DNA of 64,000 nt from Desulfovirgula sp. (GCA_020725525.1 DYEX01000127.1:62001-126000); one strand, 5' to 3'. Shown: positions 1-9,829, numbered from the stretch's first letter. The notes: a model not told the origin generated them from the sequence alone. Made by a program: numbers and translations.

Positions 1-1640
1 CCCTTTCATCCGCCCAGGTGCAGGCACTGGCCCGGCACCGGCGGGTTATCCTGGCTCTGGACGATGACGATGCTGGAAAAAAAGCGACAGAAGCGGCGGT
101 GCAAAAACTTACCGCCGCCGGGGTAAAAGTGTACGTCATACCGGGTTTCGGTGGTGTAAAAGACCCCGATGAGTTTGTCCGAGCCAGCGGCCTTGCCGCC
201 TTTGCGGAACTTGCCCGACATGCTGTGGCCGGTCATAAATGGCTAACCGACCGGCTGATTCCTGCCGCAGTACCACCTGCGGATATAGAACGGGACGCGG
301 TACTAGAGAAGGTCCTGGACCTGGCCGAATCTTACCACCGCACCGACCCGGTGGCGGCGAAAGAAGTCCTGGACATGGCCGCCGCCCGGCTGTGCCTGGA
401 CCCGGTTGCCCTGGCCCAGGCAGTGGAGCGGCTGGCGGAAAGGCGCAGGGTGCAGGAAGCGGAAAACCTGGTCAGGGCGGCCATCCGGGAAGCCGCCAGC
501 GAAAAGGATTGGCGGGAGGCGGCCCGGAAGGTGGCCGAGGCGCAGGAGCAGGCAGCGGCCATCCTCCAGGAGCCGCCCAAGCCGATAGACCCGGCGGCGC
601 TGGAGTATGAAATAGCGCACGCTCCTGAAGGACTGCTCTTCCCGTGGCCTGCCTTAAGCGGGTTATGTAGAATTGACCTTGGCGGCCTGACGACCATTTA
701 TGCGGCGTCGGGTTTCGGGAAAACGAATGTTCTGTATAATTTACTGTTATTCTACCTGGAAAAGTATCCAGGTGCAATAATTCTCTGGTCAGGCGAAATG
801 GCCCCCCGCAGGGTGTATCACCGTTTAGTGTCTATCCTTTCCAGTGTTGATTACGGGGAAGTGGGGCGAGGGTTTCGAACGGGAGAAAAGAAGCCGGAGA
901 TGATTGCCGCGCAGGAAAAGCTTCGTGCATACGCCGAAAGGCTGTATATCCTGGAGCCTCCGAAACCGGCTGATGTAGCCGACCTGGAAACAATGGTGGA
1001 CGCTATTTCCCGGCGGCAGCCGGTTACGGCGGTTATGGTTGATTACCTACAGCAGCTTGCGCCGCCGGGGAAAATAGACGGCACTATAAAATACGGGACC
1101 AGGGAGCAGGAAGTTACCACCGTGGCTAAAGAGTTGCACGGGCTTGGGCAGACCCAAAATATCCCGGTCGTGGCCGCAGTCCAGATCAACCGGATGGGGG
1201 GATTACAGCGAAAGCCACAGCAGGACGACGCCCGAGAATCTGGTGCGATAGAACAGTATTCGCAGTTGGTTCTCGGCCTCTGGAATGCCGGTCGTGCTGG
1301 CGTTCACGCGCTCCGGGACGGCTGCGTTCCCGCCGCGCCGCCGAATGGCTGGTACTGGCAGGATGATGACATTGCTACCCGCCAGGCGGCGGCGATGGCC
1401 GAGAGTCACGGCGCGGTGTTGCTGGAGTGCGCTATTTTAAAGTCCAGGTATTATGGTCACGAGAACATGGCCGTGCCGCTGATGTATTATGGCCCCACCG
1501 GCAGGGTGGAGCCGCTGCGCACCACGCACGGTAAATTGTACGTACCGGTACCGCCGGGAGGGGTGAGCGGTGAAAAAGGCGGCAAAAAACCGTCGAAGAA
1601 GTCAGCCCGCGCGGTTACGGTTTTGGCCGGGGGTAGGTAG
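1..1640 (+). CDS. DnaG/DnaB-like primase-helicase (TOPRIM plus RecA-like ATPase), 5' end outside window
   Basis: Frame open to the window edge; TOPRIM-like VILALDDDDAGKKA, then Walker-A-like YAASGFGKTNVLYN and DnaB-like AVMVDYLQQL / VVAAVQINR. Confidence 0.8.
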   Translation, partial: LSSAQVQALARHRRVILALDDDDAGKKATEAAVQKLTAAGVKVYVIPGFGGVKDPDEFVRASGLAAFAELARHAVAGHKWLTDRLIPAAVPPADIERDAVLEKVLDLAESYHRTDPVAAKEVLDMAAARLCLDPVALAQAVERLAERRRVQEAENLVRAAIREAASEKDWREAARKVAEAQEQAAAILQEPPKPIDPAALEYEIAHAPEGLLFPWPALSGLCRIDLGGLTTIYAASGFGKTNVLYNLLLFYLEKYPGAIILWSGEMAPRRVYHRLVSILSSVDYGEVGRGFRTGEKKPEMIAAQEKLRAYAERLYILEPPKPADVADLETMVDAISRRQPVTAVMVDYLQQLAPPGKIDGTIKYGTREQEVTTVAKELHGLGQTQNIPVVAAVQINRMGGLQRKPQQDDARESGAIEQYSQLVLGLWNAGRAGVHALRDGCVPAAPPNGWYWQDDDIATRQAAAMAESHGAVLLECAILKSRYYGHENMAVPLMYYGPTGRVEPLRTTHGKLYVPVPPGGVSGEKGGKKPSKKSARAVTVLAGGR

Positions 1641-1660
1641 TTTAATTAGGGGCGGCATAG

Positions 1661-2181
1661 TTGTGTCGCCCCCGACATTATCGCCGATCTCCGAACCCGT
1701 TTCACCGGAACCCAGACCGCCCCAACCCGAACCTCCCGCTTTGCCGCTCACTCCCAACTCGGAACTCCACCCGGCCGCCGACCGCTTCCTGCTTGAGTGC
1801 TGGTTAAACCGCCACCGCCCCGACCTACTGGCCCGGATCCGCCGGGCTGAGGCCCAGGTTGGAGCAGCCTGGTGGGACGCCCGGGCGGAAGCGGCTCTGG
1901 AGGCGGCGGTGGCCGCTGGCCAAAAAGCCATGCAGGAGGCCCTGGATGTCGGGCGGGAACCGGCCCCGGAACCGCCGGGACCGGGCGGCTTCGTTTTGGC
2001 CGAACGGGAGTTTGGGGGATTTGAAAAGGTGTGGGACCTCACTTCCAGCCAGGCCGCCCGGATGGAAGCGGTGTTTGCGGAGAAGGGGCCAGTGGCGGTG
2101 CGGACACGCCGGGGCTGGCATTCTGCTGTGGAGTGGGCGGAACGGATGGGAGGCCGTCCGGCAACCGGGACGCGGCGGTAA
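1661..2181 (+). CDS. hypothetical protein, Pro-rich N-terminus
   Basis: Same-strand ORF (track 1570..2181) after the primase/helicase; exact start uncertain. Confidence 0.45.
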
Positions 2182-2255
2182 AGTTGTATGCGCACGCGCG
2201 TGCGCAGGTTGCCAGGGCTGTGTGCCCTGGTTTTTTATTTTAGGGGGGTGATACA

Positions 2256-2582
2256 ATGAACAAAAGGGTGACCGTCCGCGAAATTCGCGGGCTGGCGCGG
2301 ACGTTATCTGAAGCGGAGTGGGCCAGGACGCATCAGTATCTTAATGACTTGGCGTCGGCGATGTCCAAGCTGTCGCTCCGCCAGCGGGAAGCCACAGCGG
2401 AAGCGGTAAAGGCTGCATTCCAGGTGGGCGTGGCTGCGGGTAGCGCCCACGCCCTGGGTTATATGTTGGAAAAGACCGGTATGGGGCGGGAGTTTCAGGA
2501 TTACGCAGTACCGATCTTCCAATGGGTGGTAAATCGGGTACTGGATGCTGTATACCCGGAGACTGCCGGATATCTCAACTGA
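2256..2582 (+). CDS. hypothetical protein
   Basis: 108 aa ORF with RBS aggggggtg upstream. Confidence 0.6.
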   Translation: MNKRVTVREIRGLARTLSEAEWARTHQYLNDLASAMSKLSLRQREATAEAVKAAFQVGVAAGSAHALGYMLEKTGMGREFQDYAVPIFQWVVNRVLDAVYPETAGYLN

Positions 2583-2600
2583 AAAAAGGGGGTTAAAATT

Positions 2601-2987
2601 ATGGACGACAAGGTAATCTCCATTTTTTCCTTACGGGAAGAAGCCGCCCGCCGGGCCAGGGAACGGGACGCGGCACTGGACGCCGCATTCAATGAGTTTA
2701 CCGAAAAATTTTTGAACCTTGTTGACCCCGACCGGCGAAGAACCAAGGCAACGGTGCATGCCGCCAACCATGCCCAAGAATGGCGCGAAACAGGCCGACA
2801 ACTCCAAAGCCTGCGGGAGCAGGCCGGAGTGACCCGGACGGCCCTGGCGAAGGCCCTGGGGGTGTCGCCGCAGCGGATTGCCCGGCTGGAACAGGGCCTG
2901 CCGGTGCGGGACGCAAAATTACTCCGGGCGGCGGTTATGATGTACCTTGAAAATATTTGTAGGGAAGGAAATAAGCCAGGATTATAA
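2601..2987 (+). CDS. XRE-type helix-turn-helix protein
   Basis: C-terminal LREQAGVTRTALAKALGVSPQRIARLEQG is HTH_3-like. Confidence 0.65.
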   Translation: MDDKVISIFSLREEAARRARERDAALDAAFNEFTEKFLNLVDPDRRRTKATVHAANHAQEWRETGRQLQSLREQAGVTRTALAKALGVSPQRIARLEQGLPVRDAKLLRAAVMMYLENICREGNKPGL

Positions 2988-3359
2988 GGAGGGGTAGTAT
3001 AATGCTAAAAAACAAAGGCTGCCAGTATAACTACAGATATTGTTTTGATGGCGATATGCGCATAACTAAATTAGCTTGCAGGTCGTGCCGGATTCCGCTG
3101 GAAAGGGTGATGTTAGAAGCGAAGAAGCGGGAGCAGGGGAGGTTGAAGTTGATTGTTACTTAGTGGCCGGGCCACGTGCCCGGCCTTTTTATTTTATGAG
3201 AACCTTTTCCGGCCCCAATCCTCCGGCGGGAAGGGGGTGGAGTACAAAGCCGGGTGGGGCGCGGGGGAGGGCGCGGGAGCACGTTGGTTCTTCAGCCAGG
3301 TTTTGCACTTGCACCAGACTTTACTGGTGCAGGCTCCTTTTAATTTTAGAGGGGGTGAG

Positions 3360-4217
3360 ATGGTAATGCGCAAGTTGTTTTTTATAACTGCGGTAGTGGC
3401 CGGGGTGTTTTTAGCTCTGGCCAAAAGCTGGACGGGTATTTCTGTAGCCGAAGAAACTTATGCGGATGTAACTTTACAGGAATCCCAGGCTGAGCAGATA
3501 TTACCTTCATCCAGCGGCCCGACGGTGCAGGTAATTGCGGATACGAACCCACTGCCGGATGGTCTGGCTCAAACCTTCGTAACCCGTGCCGAAACTCTGA
3601 GCGGGCAGTCTTCCGCCACCTTCGGGCAGAGAGTATATATTTATGCCCAGGTACGGGACGCCCAGGGGCAGGTGGTGCGTCAGGGGGCACAAATCCTGAT
3701 TGACGGCCAGGAGCGGTTTGCTGCTTCCTGCCCGGCGTTCTATTACTACGCCGTGGCAGAGAAGTACGCCGTGCCCGGCCTGGGACTGGGCGGCGGGACG
3801 CACACCGTTGTGGCCAGGACGGTGGTGAACGGGCAGACGGTGGAATCCGCGCCGTTCATGTTAGAAATCAAGCCGTTGGAGGTAGAAACCTCCTGCACTC
3901 TTACGTTCGACAAGCAGACGGCGCGGCGCGGTGAGCAGGTGACCGCCACGGTGACGGTATCCCACAGCCTGCCCAGCGCGTTCTGGTCTAACCTGGGCGC
4001 TTCCGCCCAGTTCCTGGGGCACGGTGCGGAGGTGAGGCTGGAGCGCGTGGACACCGGTGTGGTACTGGGCACGGGCACGCTGTCCCGCATCCAGGGCCAA
4101 CAGAAGGGGCAGTGCACTATTACCTTCACCGTACCGCAGGACGCGCCTAACAGCCTTACGGTGCGGGCCGTTTTCCGGGGTAAAGCCGTGGCAGTATCGC
4201 AGGTGCTTACGCCGTAA
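3360..4217 (+). CDS. secreted protein with Ig-like repeats
   Basis: Signal peptide MVMRKLFFITAVVAGVFLALA; RBS gagggggtgag; beta-rich C-terminus. Confidence 0.65.
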   Translation: MVMRKLFFITAVVAGVFLALAKSWTGISVAEETYADVTLQESQAEQILPSSSGPTVQVIADTNPLPDGLAQTFVTRAETLSGQSSATFGQRVYIYAQVRDAQGQVVRQGAQILIDGQERFAASCPAFYYYAVAEKYAVPGLGLGGGTHTVVARTVVNGQTVESAPFMLEIKPLEVETSCTLTFDKQTARRGEQVTATVTVSHSLPSAFWSNLGASAQFLGHGAEVRLERVDTGVVLGTGTLSRIQGQQKGQCTITFTVPQDAPNSLTVRAVFRGKAVAVSQVLTP

Positions 4218-4254
4218 GCACCTGTTATTTTTTAAGGGAAGGGGGTGAAGTCGG

Positions 4255-4722
4255 ATGAGGCGCAAGGCGATGATTTTGCTTGCCATTGCCGCACTTCTGG
4301 CACTGGCTACAACACCGTATGCCTTTGCCGCCGGGGAACTGGTGTTTGACGCCGGGGAGGCCCAGACCAATGTAGACATCGCGGGCATCCAGGTGCCGGT
4401 GGCGGTCACGGCCACGGTCACGACCGCGCCGCCGTATCGTCCGCTGAGACCGATTACGGTCCATATAGAGGTGGCCTTCACCCTTGACGAAGCCACCAGG
4501 ACCGGCCTGGGGTTTGCGGCCGACCAGTACCTGCTGGAGGGCAAGACGGTGGAGTTGCGCCACGCGACAACCAACCAACTACTGGCGACTGGGACGCTGA
4601 CCAAGAAAACTGTCAGCGGTGACCAGAACGTAGGCCAGGTTGACCTGACCTACACCCCGGTTAAGGCTGGTGCGCTGGCATTGAAGGCGGTCCTGCCGCC
4701 CACCACGGTGGACGCGCCGTAA
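4255..4722 (+). CDS. secreted protein with Ig-like domain
   Basis: Signal peptide MRRKAMILLAIAALLALATTPYAFA; C-terminus resembles the preceding protein (VELRHATTNQLLATGTL vs VRLERVDTGVVLGTGTL). Confidence 0.65.
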   Translation: MRRKAMILLAIAALLALATTPYAFAAGELVFDAGEAQTNVDIAGIQVPVAVTATVTTAPPYRPLRPITVHIEVAFTLDEATRTGLGFAADQYLLEGKTVELRHATTNQLLATGTLTKKTVSGDQNVGQVDLTYTPVKAGALALKAVLPPTTVDAP

Positions 4723-4735
4723 AAAAGTTAAAAAC

Positions 4736-4815
4736 GCCGGGTGACAGCGGCAAGGCCGCATCACCCGGCTCCCATCCCAGGGGCGACAGCGGTAAGGCCG
4801 CATCGCCCTTTTTTA
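4736..4815 (+). terminator. two tandem nested hairpins, the second followed by a T-tract
   Basis: GCCGGGTGA..TCACCCGGC and GGGCGA..TCGCCC, both with inner CAGCGGYAAGGCCGCA; then ttttttatttta. Confidence 0.7.
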
Positions 4816-4835
4816 TTTTATCAGGAGGTGGTGAT

Positions 4836-6209
4836 GTGAGGATAGTGAGGATAACAAAAATTGCCGTTGTGTCTCTGTTTTTGCTTTTGCTTCACCTGCC
4901 GTTTGCCCGGGCCGCGCCGCAGGGGTGGAGTGAGAAAGTGCAACCTTCCGTGGCCCTTTCCGGCAGGGCCACCTGGCTGGCGGTAAACCACCAGGATGGC
5001 TGGGCGAAGGGGGTATGGTATGTTGCCGGTGACGGGATATATCAGGTGTCCTTCAATGATACTGCACCAATGCAGGTGTTTGCTTACACCCGGGGTTCAA
5101 CCGGTACTTACAACGACCGGGTGCGGTTTATGGGAGGCACCACCTGGTGGTGCATTAGCACAACATCCACGTCCAGCAAATACGGCCTTTACCGGGATGG
5201 CACCCGCGTCCTGGCGCAGCGGGTAGCGGACGTGGCCTACGTCAACGGCACCTGGTATGCTGCCACGGGCGCGGGGCTGTACACGTCTACAGACGGGCAA
5301 ACCTGGGCGCAGGCGGACACAGTACCCACATACGCGCTTGCGCCCTGGAGCGGGACGGTGCTTAAATTCACCAAACCCTCCGGGGGCACCTACCGGGTGG
5401 TGCGGCACGACACCGGTGCAGTGGTGTGGGATACCGGGCTGACCGGATTCACCACCGGCGGCGGCCTGCACCTGGAGGCGGACTCGGGAGGGTACGTGCT
5501 GGCGCTGGCGGGGCAACAGGCACCCAGGATTATTGCTCCAGGCGGCAGTGTCGTCACATTGTCTTCCCTGCCGCCTGGTATCAATACTGCCTGGGGCTGG
5601 CTCTACTGGCGCGGCGCTTCGCCTTTGCCGGGCGGCGGCTGGGCGGTAGCGTATTCGGACGGGATAAACGCCGGAGTAGCGGAGTTACGGCCGGACGGCA
5701 CCTGGGGTACAGCCTGGGCGACGTGGCCCACATCCGACCTTTCGGGCTGCCCCCCGGCGGTGGACACTTACGGCACGGTGTGGTGCAGCACGTCCAGGGC
5801 TTCACCTTACGCGGTCACCAGGTGGGTCCGGGACGTGGACTTCAGTGAAGGTGCCCGTACCGAAGTGGTGTTTACGCCGGAACCTTCCGCCTGGCGGGTC
5901 GGGCAGCAGGTAACGGCGCGGATAACTGTCCATATGCCCGTGCCCATTAGGGTACAGGGTATATGGAACAGAGAGCTGTACCAAAACAGGAGTATATACC
6001 CCTCGGCAGTTTATATAGAATACGGCCCGGAGGGGAATACATCCAGGGCTTCAGTTGCGGCACTTCCTGTTGGCAACGAAGTACAGGCTAGCTTCACTTT
6101 CCAGTTGCCGTGGAGGCGCTGTAACTATGTTTTCCGCGCCGTGCCGCCGAAAGTGCGGGTAGTATGGGAAAACGGCAGCTTAACTACCACGGAAATCCCG
6201 CCGTGGTAA
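4836..6209 (+). CDS. secreted beta-propeller-like protein
   Basis: N-terminal hydrophobic signal; GTWYAATGAGLYTSTDGQTW-type repeats. Confidence 0.65.
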   Translation: MRIVRITKIAVVSLFLLLLHLPFARAAPQGWSEKVQPSVALSGRATWLAVNHQDGWAKGVWYVAGDGIYQVSFNDTAPMQVFAYTRGSTGTYNDRVRFMGGTTWWCISTTSTSSKYGLYRDGTRVLAQRVADVAYVNGTWYAATGAGLYTSTDGQTWAQADTVPTYALAPWSGTVLKFTKPSGGTYRVVRHDTGAVVWDTGLTGFTTGGGLHLEADSGGYVLALAGQQAPRIIAPGGSVVTLSSLPPGINTAWGWLYWRGASPLPGGGWAVAYSDGINAGVAELRPDGTWGTAWATWPTSDLSGCPPAVDTYGTVWCSTSRASPYAVTRWVRDVDFSEGARTEVVFTPEPSAWRVGQQVTARITVHMPVPIRVQGIWNRELYQNRSIYPSAVYIEYGPEGNTSRASVAALPVGNEVQASFTFQLPWRRCNYVFRAVPPKVRVVWENGSLTTTEIPPW

Positions 6210-6226
6210 GATGGGAGGTGAGAAAA

Positions 6227-6748
6227 ATGCGGCGGCCAGTCGCTGTATTAATAATGGCACTGGCAATATTTGCCAGTGCGACTTATATAGGAGTAATTTT
6301 TCCGCCGGGCCGGTCGGTGGCGCAGGACATAATTCTGCGCCCGTCCAGCGCCGAGCATGGCGTCCAGGCCCAGGGGGGAAACCAGGGAGGGAGTCAGAGC
6401 GGGAACCGGATACAATTTTCGGGCGCGTCCGCCCCGGTAACGCTGCAGGTGGAGGACGCTGCCCCGACTTCTCCGGCTCCTGGCCCGACTTCTAATCCTG
6501 CTCCTGCTCCGACTTCAGCTCCAAAACCAACTCCAACTCCTGCTCCGGCTTCAGCTTCAAAACAAGCTACAACTACAGCGACCGATACAGATACAGTAAA
6601 GATAAACGTGTGGGTAGAGGGAAGTGACCCGCGCGTAGACATATCCTTCCCATCTACCCTAACTAAAACGAATAACGTTAGTGTGGATGTCAGGGTAGTG
6701 AAGGAAGGTAGGGAGCAATATGCTACATCTCCGCCACCCCGGAGTTAA
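6227..6748 (+). CDS. secreted/anchored protein with Pro/Thr/Ala-rich linker
   Basis: MRRPVAVLIMALAIFASATYIGVIF signal; low-complexity linker 6470-6600. Confidence 0.6.
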   Translation: MRRPVAVLIMALAIFASATYIGVIFPPGRSVAQDIILRPSSAEHGVQAQGGNQGGSQSGNRIQFSGASAPVTLQVEDAAPTSPAPGPTSNPAPAPTSAPKPTPTPAPASASKQATTTATDTDTVKINVWVEGSDPRVDISFPSTLTKTNNVSVDVRVVKEGREQYATSPPPRS

Positions 6749-6781
6749 TCCCGGGGTTTTCTTTTTTAAGGAGATTTTTAC

Positions 6782-7075
6782 TTGGGGGGTGGTAATGTAA
6801 TGCGTGAGGCAGTGAACACGAAAGAGACGGTCAAGGAAATCAGTAAGCGCATGGGCTGCTACGCCAAGGATGTGCGGGAACTCCTGCTGGAGCATTTTCC
6901 TGCCGTCCTGGTGGAGGCGGTATCCCAGGGCAAAAAAGTCCACCTGGCGGGGTTGGGGACTTTCTACCCACGCCGGGGAAGGAAGGGCCTGCGGGTGGCC
7001 TTCAGGCCCGCGCGGGGTCTCCTGCGGGCCGTACAACAAGCCATAGAAGAAGCAGATAAAAGTGACAAAATTTAA
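6782..7075 (+). CDS. HU/IHF-family-like DNA-binding protein
   Basis: VKEISKRMGCYAKDVRELLLEHFPAVLVEAVSQGKKVHLAGLGTFYPRRGRKGLRVAFRPARGL. Confidence 0.6.
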   Translation: MGGGNVMREAVNTKETVKEISKRMGCYAKDVRELLLEHFPAVLVEAVSQGKKVHLAGLGTFYPRRGRKGLRVAFRPARGLLRAVQQAIEEADKSDKI

Positions 7076-7098
7076 AAAACGAGATGGGAGGATTTTTA

Positions 7099-7379
7099 TG
7101 GACGCAAATTTCGGCGCATACAGGGAAGTCGCGGAAAAGACCATTACGGAACTTTCCAGCCGGATAAAAAATGCTTATCCGGAATTGGCTGTGCCGGTAG
7201 ACGCTTTAATAAATGCCGCACGTCTGGCGGAGTTGTCTGGCTTACTGGTATTTTTCCAAACAAGAACTAATGTTCCCCAGAGTATAGCTGAAGCCATAGA
7301 TGAGTTTGCGCGTGAAGTAGAGCCGCTGATGCGGGATATATCGTCCAGGTTGAATCCTTTTTCTGGGGGGCATGAGTGA
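7099..7379 (+). CDS. hypothetical protein
   Basis: ORF with RBS gatgggagg; ends overlapping the ParM-like start. Confidence 0.5.
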
Positions 7380-8383
7380 TGATAGGAATTGATGTTGGGT
7401 ACGGCTTTGTAAAGGCTGTCTCTCTTACTGGTCAGAAAGTATGCTTCCCTTCTCTGGCCGCCCCTGCGGGCCACGACCAGGCTCTGGACCTGGGCTTCGG
7501 CGGCCCCACCCCCGACCACCGGGTGACGGTGCGTAGGGTCAACGGGCAGGCGCAGGAGTACCTGGTGGGCGAGGCGGCTCAGGACAGCTTCCTGGCGACC
7601 GGTTTTCTGGGAGCGGAGAAACCGGCGGAGCTGCATGATTTACTCCTTTTGACCGCGGCCTATCTGGTGGGGGCCGGTTCCACAGGGTTCCCCCCGGCGC
7701 AGGTGGATCTGGCTGTAGGTTTGCCGCTGGCGTTTTTCAAAAGCCAGAAGGACGCCCTCAAGGCCCGCCTGGAGGCCCTGGCCGCTCATGTTTCCGTGAA
7801 CGGCGGGGGAGAGCGGTACATTTCCTTCCGCAAGGTACTGGTGATCCCACAGGGGGCCGGGGTGGTGTTCGCGCAGGGCCTGCCGAAGGGCAGGGGCTAC
7901 GCGGCGGTGGTGGATGTGGGGCAGTACACCACGGATTACCTGCTGGTAGACCTGCGCACCGGCAGGCCGGTGGTGGAGGCTTCCGGTTCCGTAGAAGCGG
8001 GCTGCCATTTAGTGGCCCAAAGGGTGGCCCAGGCTTATCTGGCAAAAACGGGCAGGCCGCTTCCGCCTCGGATGGAGCGGAGAATATTGGAGGACCTGGC
8101 CGAGAGCGGGAAGGTGATTTTCCGGGGTGAGGAGCTTGACCTGTCCAGGGAATACCGGGAGGCCGTGGATGACACCGCGAAGGCGGTGGCCCGGCAGGTT
8201 TTGTCCGCCTGGCGGGATTTAGTGGACTCCGTGGCAGTGACCTACCTGGCGGGCGGCGGTGCCCTGTTGCTGGGGGAAACCCTGGCGAAAGCTTTCCCCA
8301 ACCCGGTGCCGATAGACGACCCGGTGTATGCGAACGCCCTGGGATACTTGCGGATGCTGTCCGGTAAGCCGGAAGCCCGGTAA
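7376..8383 (+). CDS. ParM/StbA-like actin-fold plasmid segregation protein
   Basis: MIGIDVGYGFVKAVSL, AAVVDVGQYTTDYLLVD, VTYLAGGGALLLGETL actin-like motifs. Confidence 0.75.
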   Translation: MMIGIDVGYGFVKAVSLTGQKVCFPSLAAPAGHDQALDLGFGGPTPDHRVTVRRVNGQAQEYLVGEAAQDSFLATGFLGAEKPAELHDLLLLTAAYLVGAGSTGFPPAQVDLAVGLPLAFFKSQKDALKARLEALAAHVSVNGGGERYISFRKVLVIPQGAGVVFAQGLPKGRGYAAVVDVGQYTTDYLLVDLRTGRPVVEASGSVEAGCHLVAQRVAQAYLAKTGRPLPPRMERRILEDLAESGKVIFRGEELDLSREYREAVDDTAKAVARQVLSAWRDLVDSVAVTYLAGGGALLLGETLAKAFPNPVPIDDPVYANALGYLRMLSGKPEAR

Positions 8384-8442
8384 TGAAAGGCTTCTACGGT
8401 AAATCTTAAGGTGTTTTATCCGGTAAACGGGGCGGGAGTGTC

Positions 8443-8766
8443 GTGGGGCTATCTGCAGGCCCCGTCGCCCTTTACCGGAAAGGAGGACTGAAGTTGGGGC
8501 GTAAAGGCCGAAAACGACTGGAGTTGTGGTTGCCGGACAGTCATTTCATCTGGGGGCTGCCGAAAGGGAGCCGGGCTACTTTTGCAGTGTCCTGCCTGGA
8601 CCTGGCACCCGTGCTGTCCCGCCTGGAAGAGCGTTTGGCCGCCATAGAGGAAGCCTTAACCCGGCTGGAGGAAGCGGTGCGTGCTGGCCCGGCCAATACT
8701 GGCCCGCAGGAAAAAGAGACCGCCACCATACCCGACCCGGACGGCTTTCTGGCGGCGTTCGAGTAG
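8443..8766 (+). CDS. hypothetical small basic protein; possible ParR-like partner
   Basis: Directly downstream of the ParM-like gene; basic N-terminus and coiled C-terminus. Confidence 0.4.
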   Translation: MGLSAGPVALYRKGGLKLGRKGRKRLELWLPDSHFIWGLPKGSRATFAVSCLDLAPVLSRLEERLAAIEEALTRLEEAVRAGPANTGPQEKETATIPDPDGFLAAFE

Positions 8767-8811
8767 GCTTGCGCCGGGCAGGGGCGCGGTGGTACCATTG
8801 TTCCTAACCGG

Positions 8812-8843
8812 GTCTAGAGGTGCAAAATTTTGCACATCTAGAC
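8812..8843. promoter_or_regulatory. 32-bp near-perfect palindrome
   Basis: gtctagaggtgcaaaattttgcacatctagac; one mismatched pair. Confidence 0.8.
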
Positions 8844-8863
8844 GCAAAGGTGGTGATAATGGC

Positions 8864-9136
8864 TTGAAGCCCGAGAGGCGCGAAATTGCCCTGGCGTCCA
8901 TATTGGGGTTGTTAGCCGGACCGTGCTACCTGGTCGCGGGGCCGGAGAGGTTTTTAACGTGGTACGCCGTGATTCTATACGGGGGGATTTTCTCTACGGC
9001 GCACTGGTTGAAGGAGATAAAGCCGTCCCGCTCCGTGCTGTTCACCTGGCTGGCCTGGCCGGCAATGATGATGGCGGGGGCGGCGGCGAGCATGGTTGTC
9101 TGTCTGTTTATCCAAAAATTTTTCTTGAGGGGGTAA
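8864..9136 (+). CDS. small membrane protein
   Basis: TTG start after aaaggtggtgataa; hydrophobic segments. Confidence 0.55.
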   Translation: MKPERREIALASILGLLAGPCYLVAGPERFLTWYAVILYGGIFSTAHWLKEIKPSRSVLFTWLAWPAMMMAGAAASMVVCLFIQKFFLRG

Positions 9137-9142
9137 AGGAAA

Positions 9143-9508
9143 ATGCCGTTCGATATGAGTTTTGTTTACGACCTGCAGAATGCCATATTCCAGTTTGAAA
9201 AGATTGCCATCGGTCTACCCGTGTTAATCATTGCTGTTTCCCTGACCCGGATGATTCTATGGGCTTTGCTCACGCCGGTTTTCGGCAGGATGGCCGGACT
9301 GATTTCCGGTATGTGCATGTGGGCGTTTGCCGCTCTGCTTTTAGCCAGACCGGACCTGGGGATGGCGGCGTTAAACTACTCTTACGCCGTGGCGTCGCGG
9401 TTCATCGGTGCTGGCCTGCCGGGTGTCCCTGATATGGGCGGGTTAGGCGGGCTGGAGGATGCAGTGAACGACGCTGTGAATCAGATTCGCGGCGCTTTTC
9501 CGTTTTAA
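9143..9508 (+). CDS. small membrane protein, conjugation region
   Basis: Several transmembrane-like segments, good RBS, operon context. Confidence 0.6.
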   Translation: MPFDMSFVYDLQNAIFQFEKIAIGLPVLIIAVSLTRMILWALLTPVFGRMAGLISGMCMWAFAALLLARPDLGMAALNYSYAVASRFIGAGLPGVPDMGGLGGLEDAVNDAVNQIRGAFPF

Positions 9509-9544
9509 GACCGGCATTATGGCCGGTTTTTATTTAGAAAGGGG

Positions 9545-9829
9545 GTGAAAACAGCCATGACCAAAGCGGACCTGATTAAAGCCGTGGCCGAAAAGGCCGT
9601 CATGAAGCAGAAGGACGCGGCCCGCGCGGTGGACGCACTGCTGGAAGCGGTGCAGGAAGCCGTGGCCAGGGGTGAGGAAGTCCGCATCCCAGGCTTTGGG
9701 GCATTCGTGGTGAAGGAGCGGGCCGAGCGCCAGGGCCGGGACGTCCGCACCGGAGAAACTATCACTATCCCGCCCCGGAAAGTGGTAGCTTTCAGGGCAG
9801 GTAAAGAGTTAAAGGAAGCGGTGAACTAA
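9545..9829 (+). CDS. HU-family DNA-binding protein
   Basis: MTKADLIKAVAEKAVMKQKDAARAVDALLEAVQEAVARGEEVRIPGFGAFVVKERAERQGRDVRTGETITIPPRKVVAFRAGKELK. Confidence 0.95.
   Translation: MKTAMTKADLIKAVAEKAVMKQKDAARAVDALLEAVQEAVARGEEVRIPGFGAFVVKERAERQGRDVRTGETITIPPRKVVAFRAGKELKEAVN

Noticed and set aside
6-3803. Many long minus-strand and alternate-frame ORFs in GC-rich coding regions
   Set aside because: They overlap well-supported plus-strand genes, have Arg/Pro/Gly-rich compositions typical of shadow frames and lack independent RBS or domain evidence
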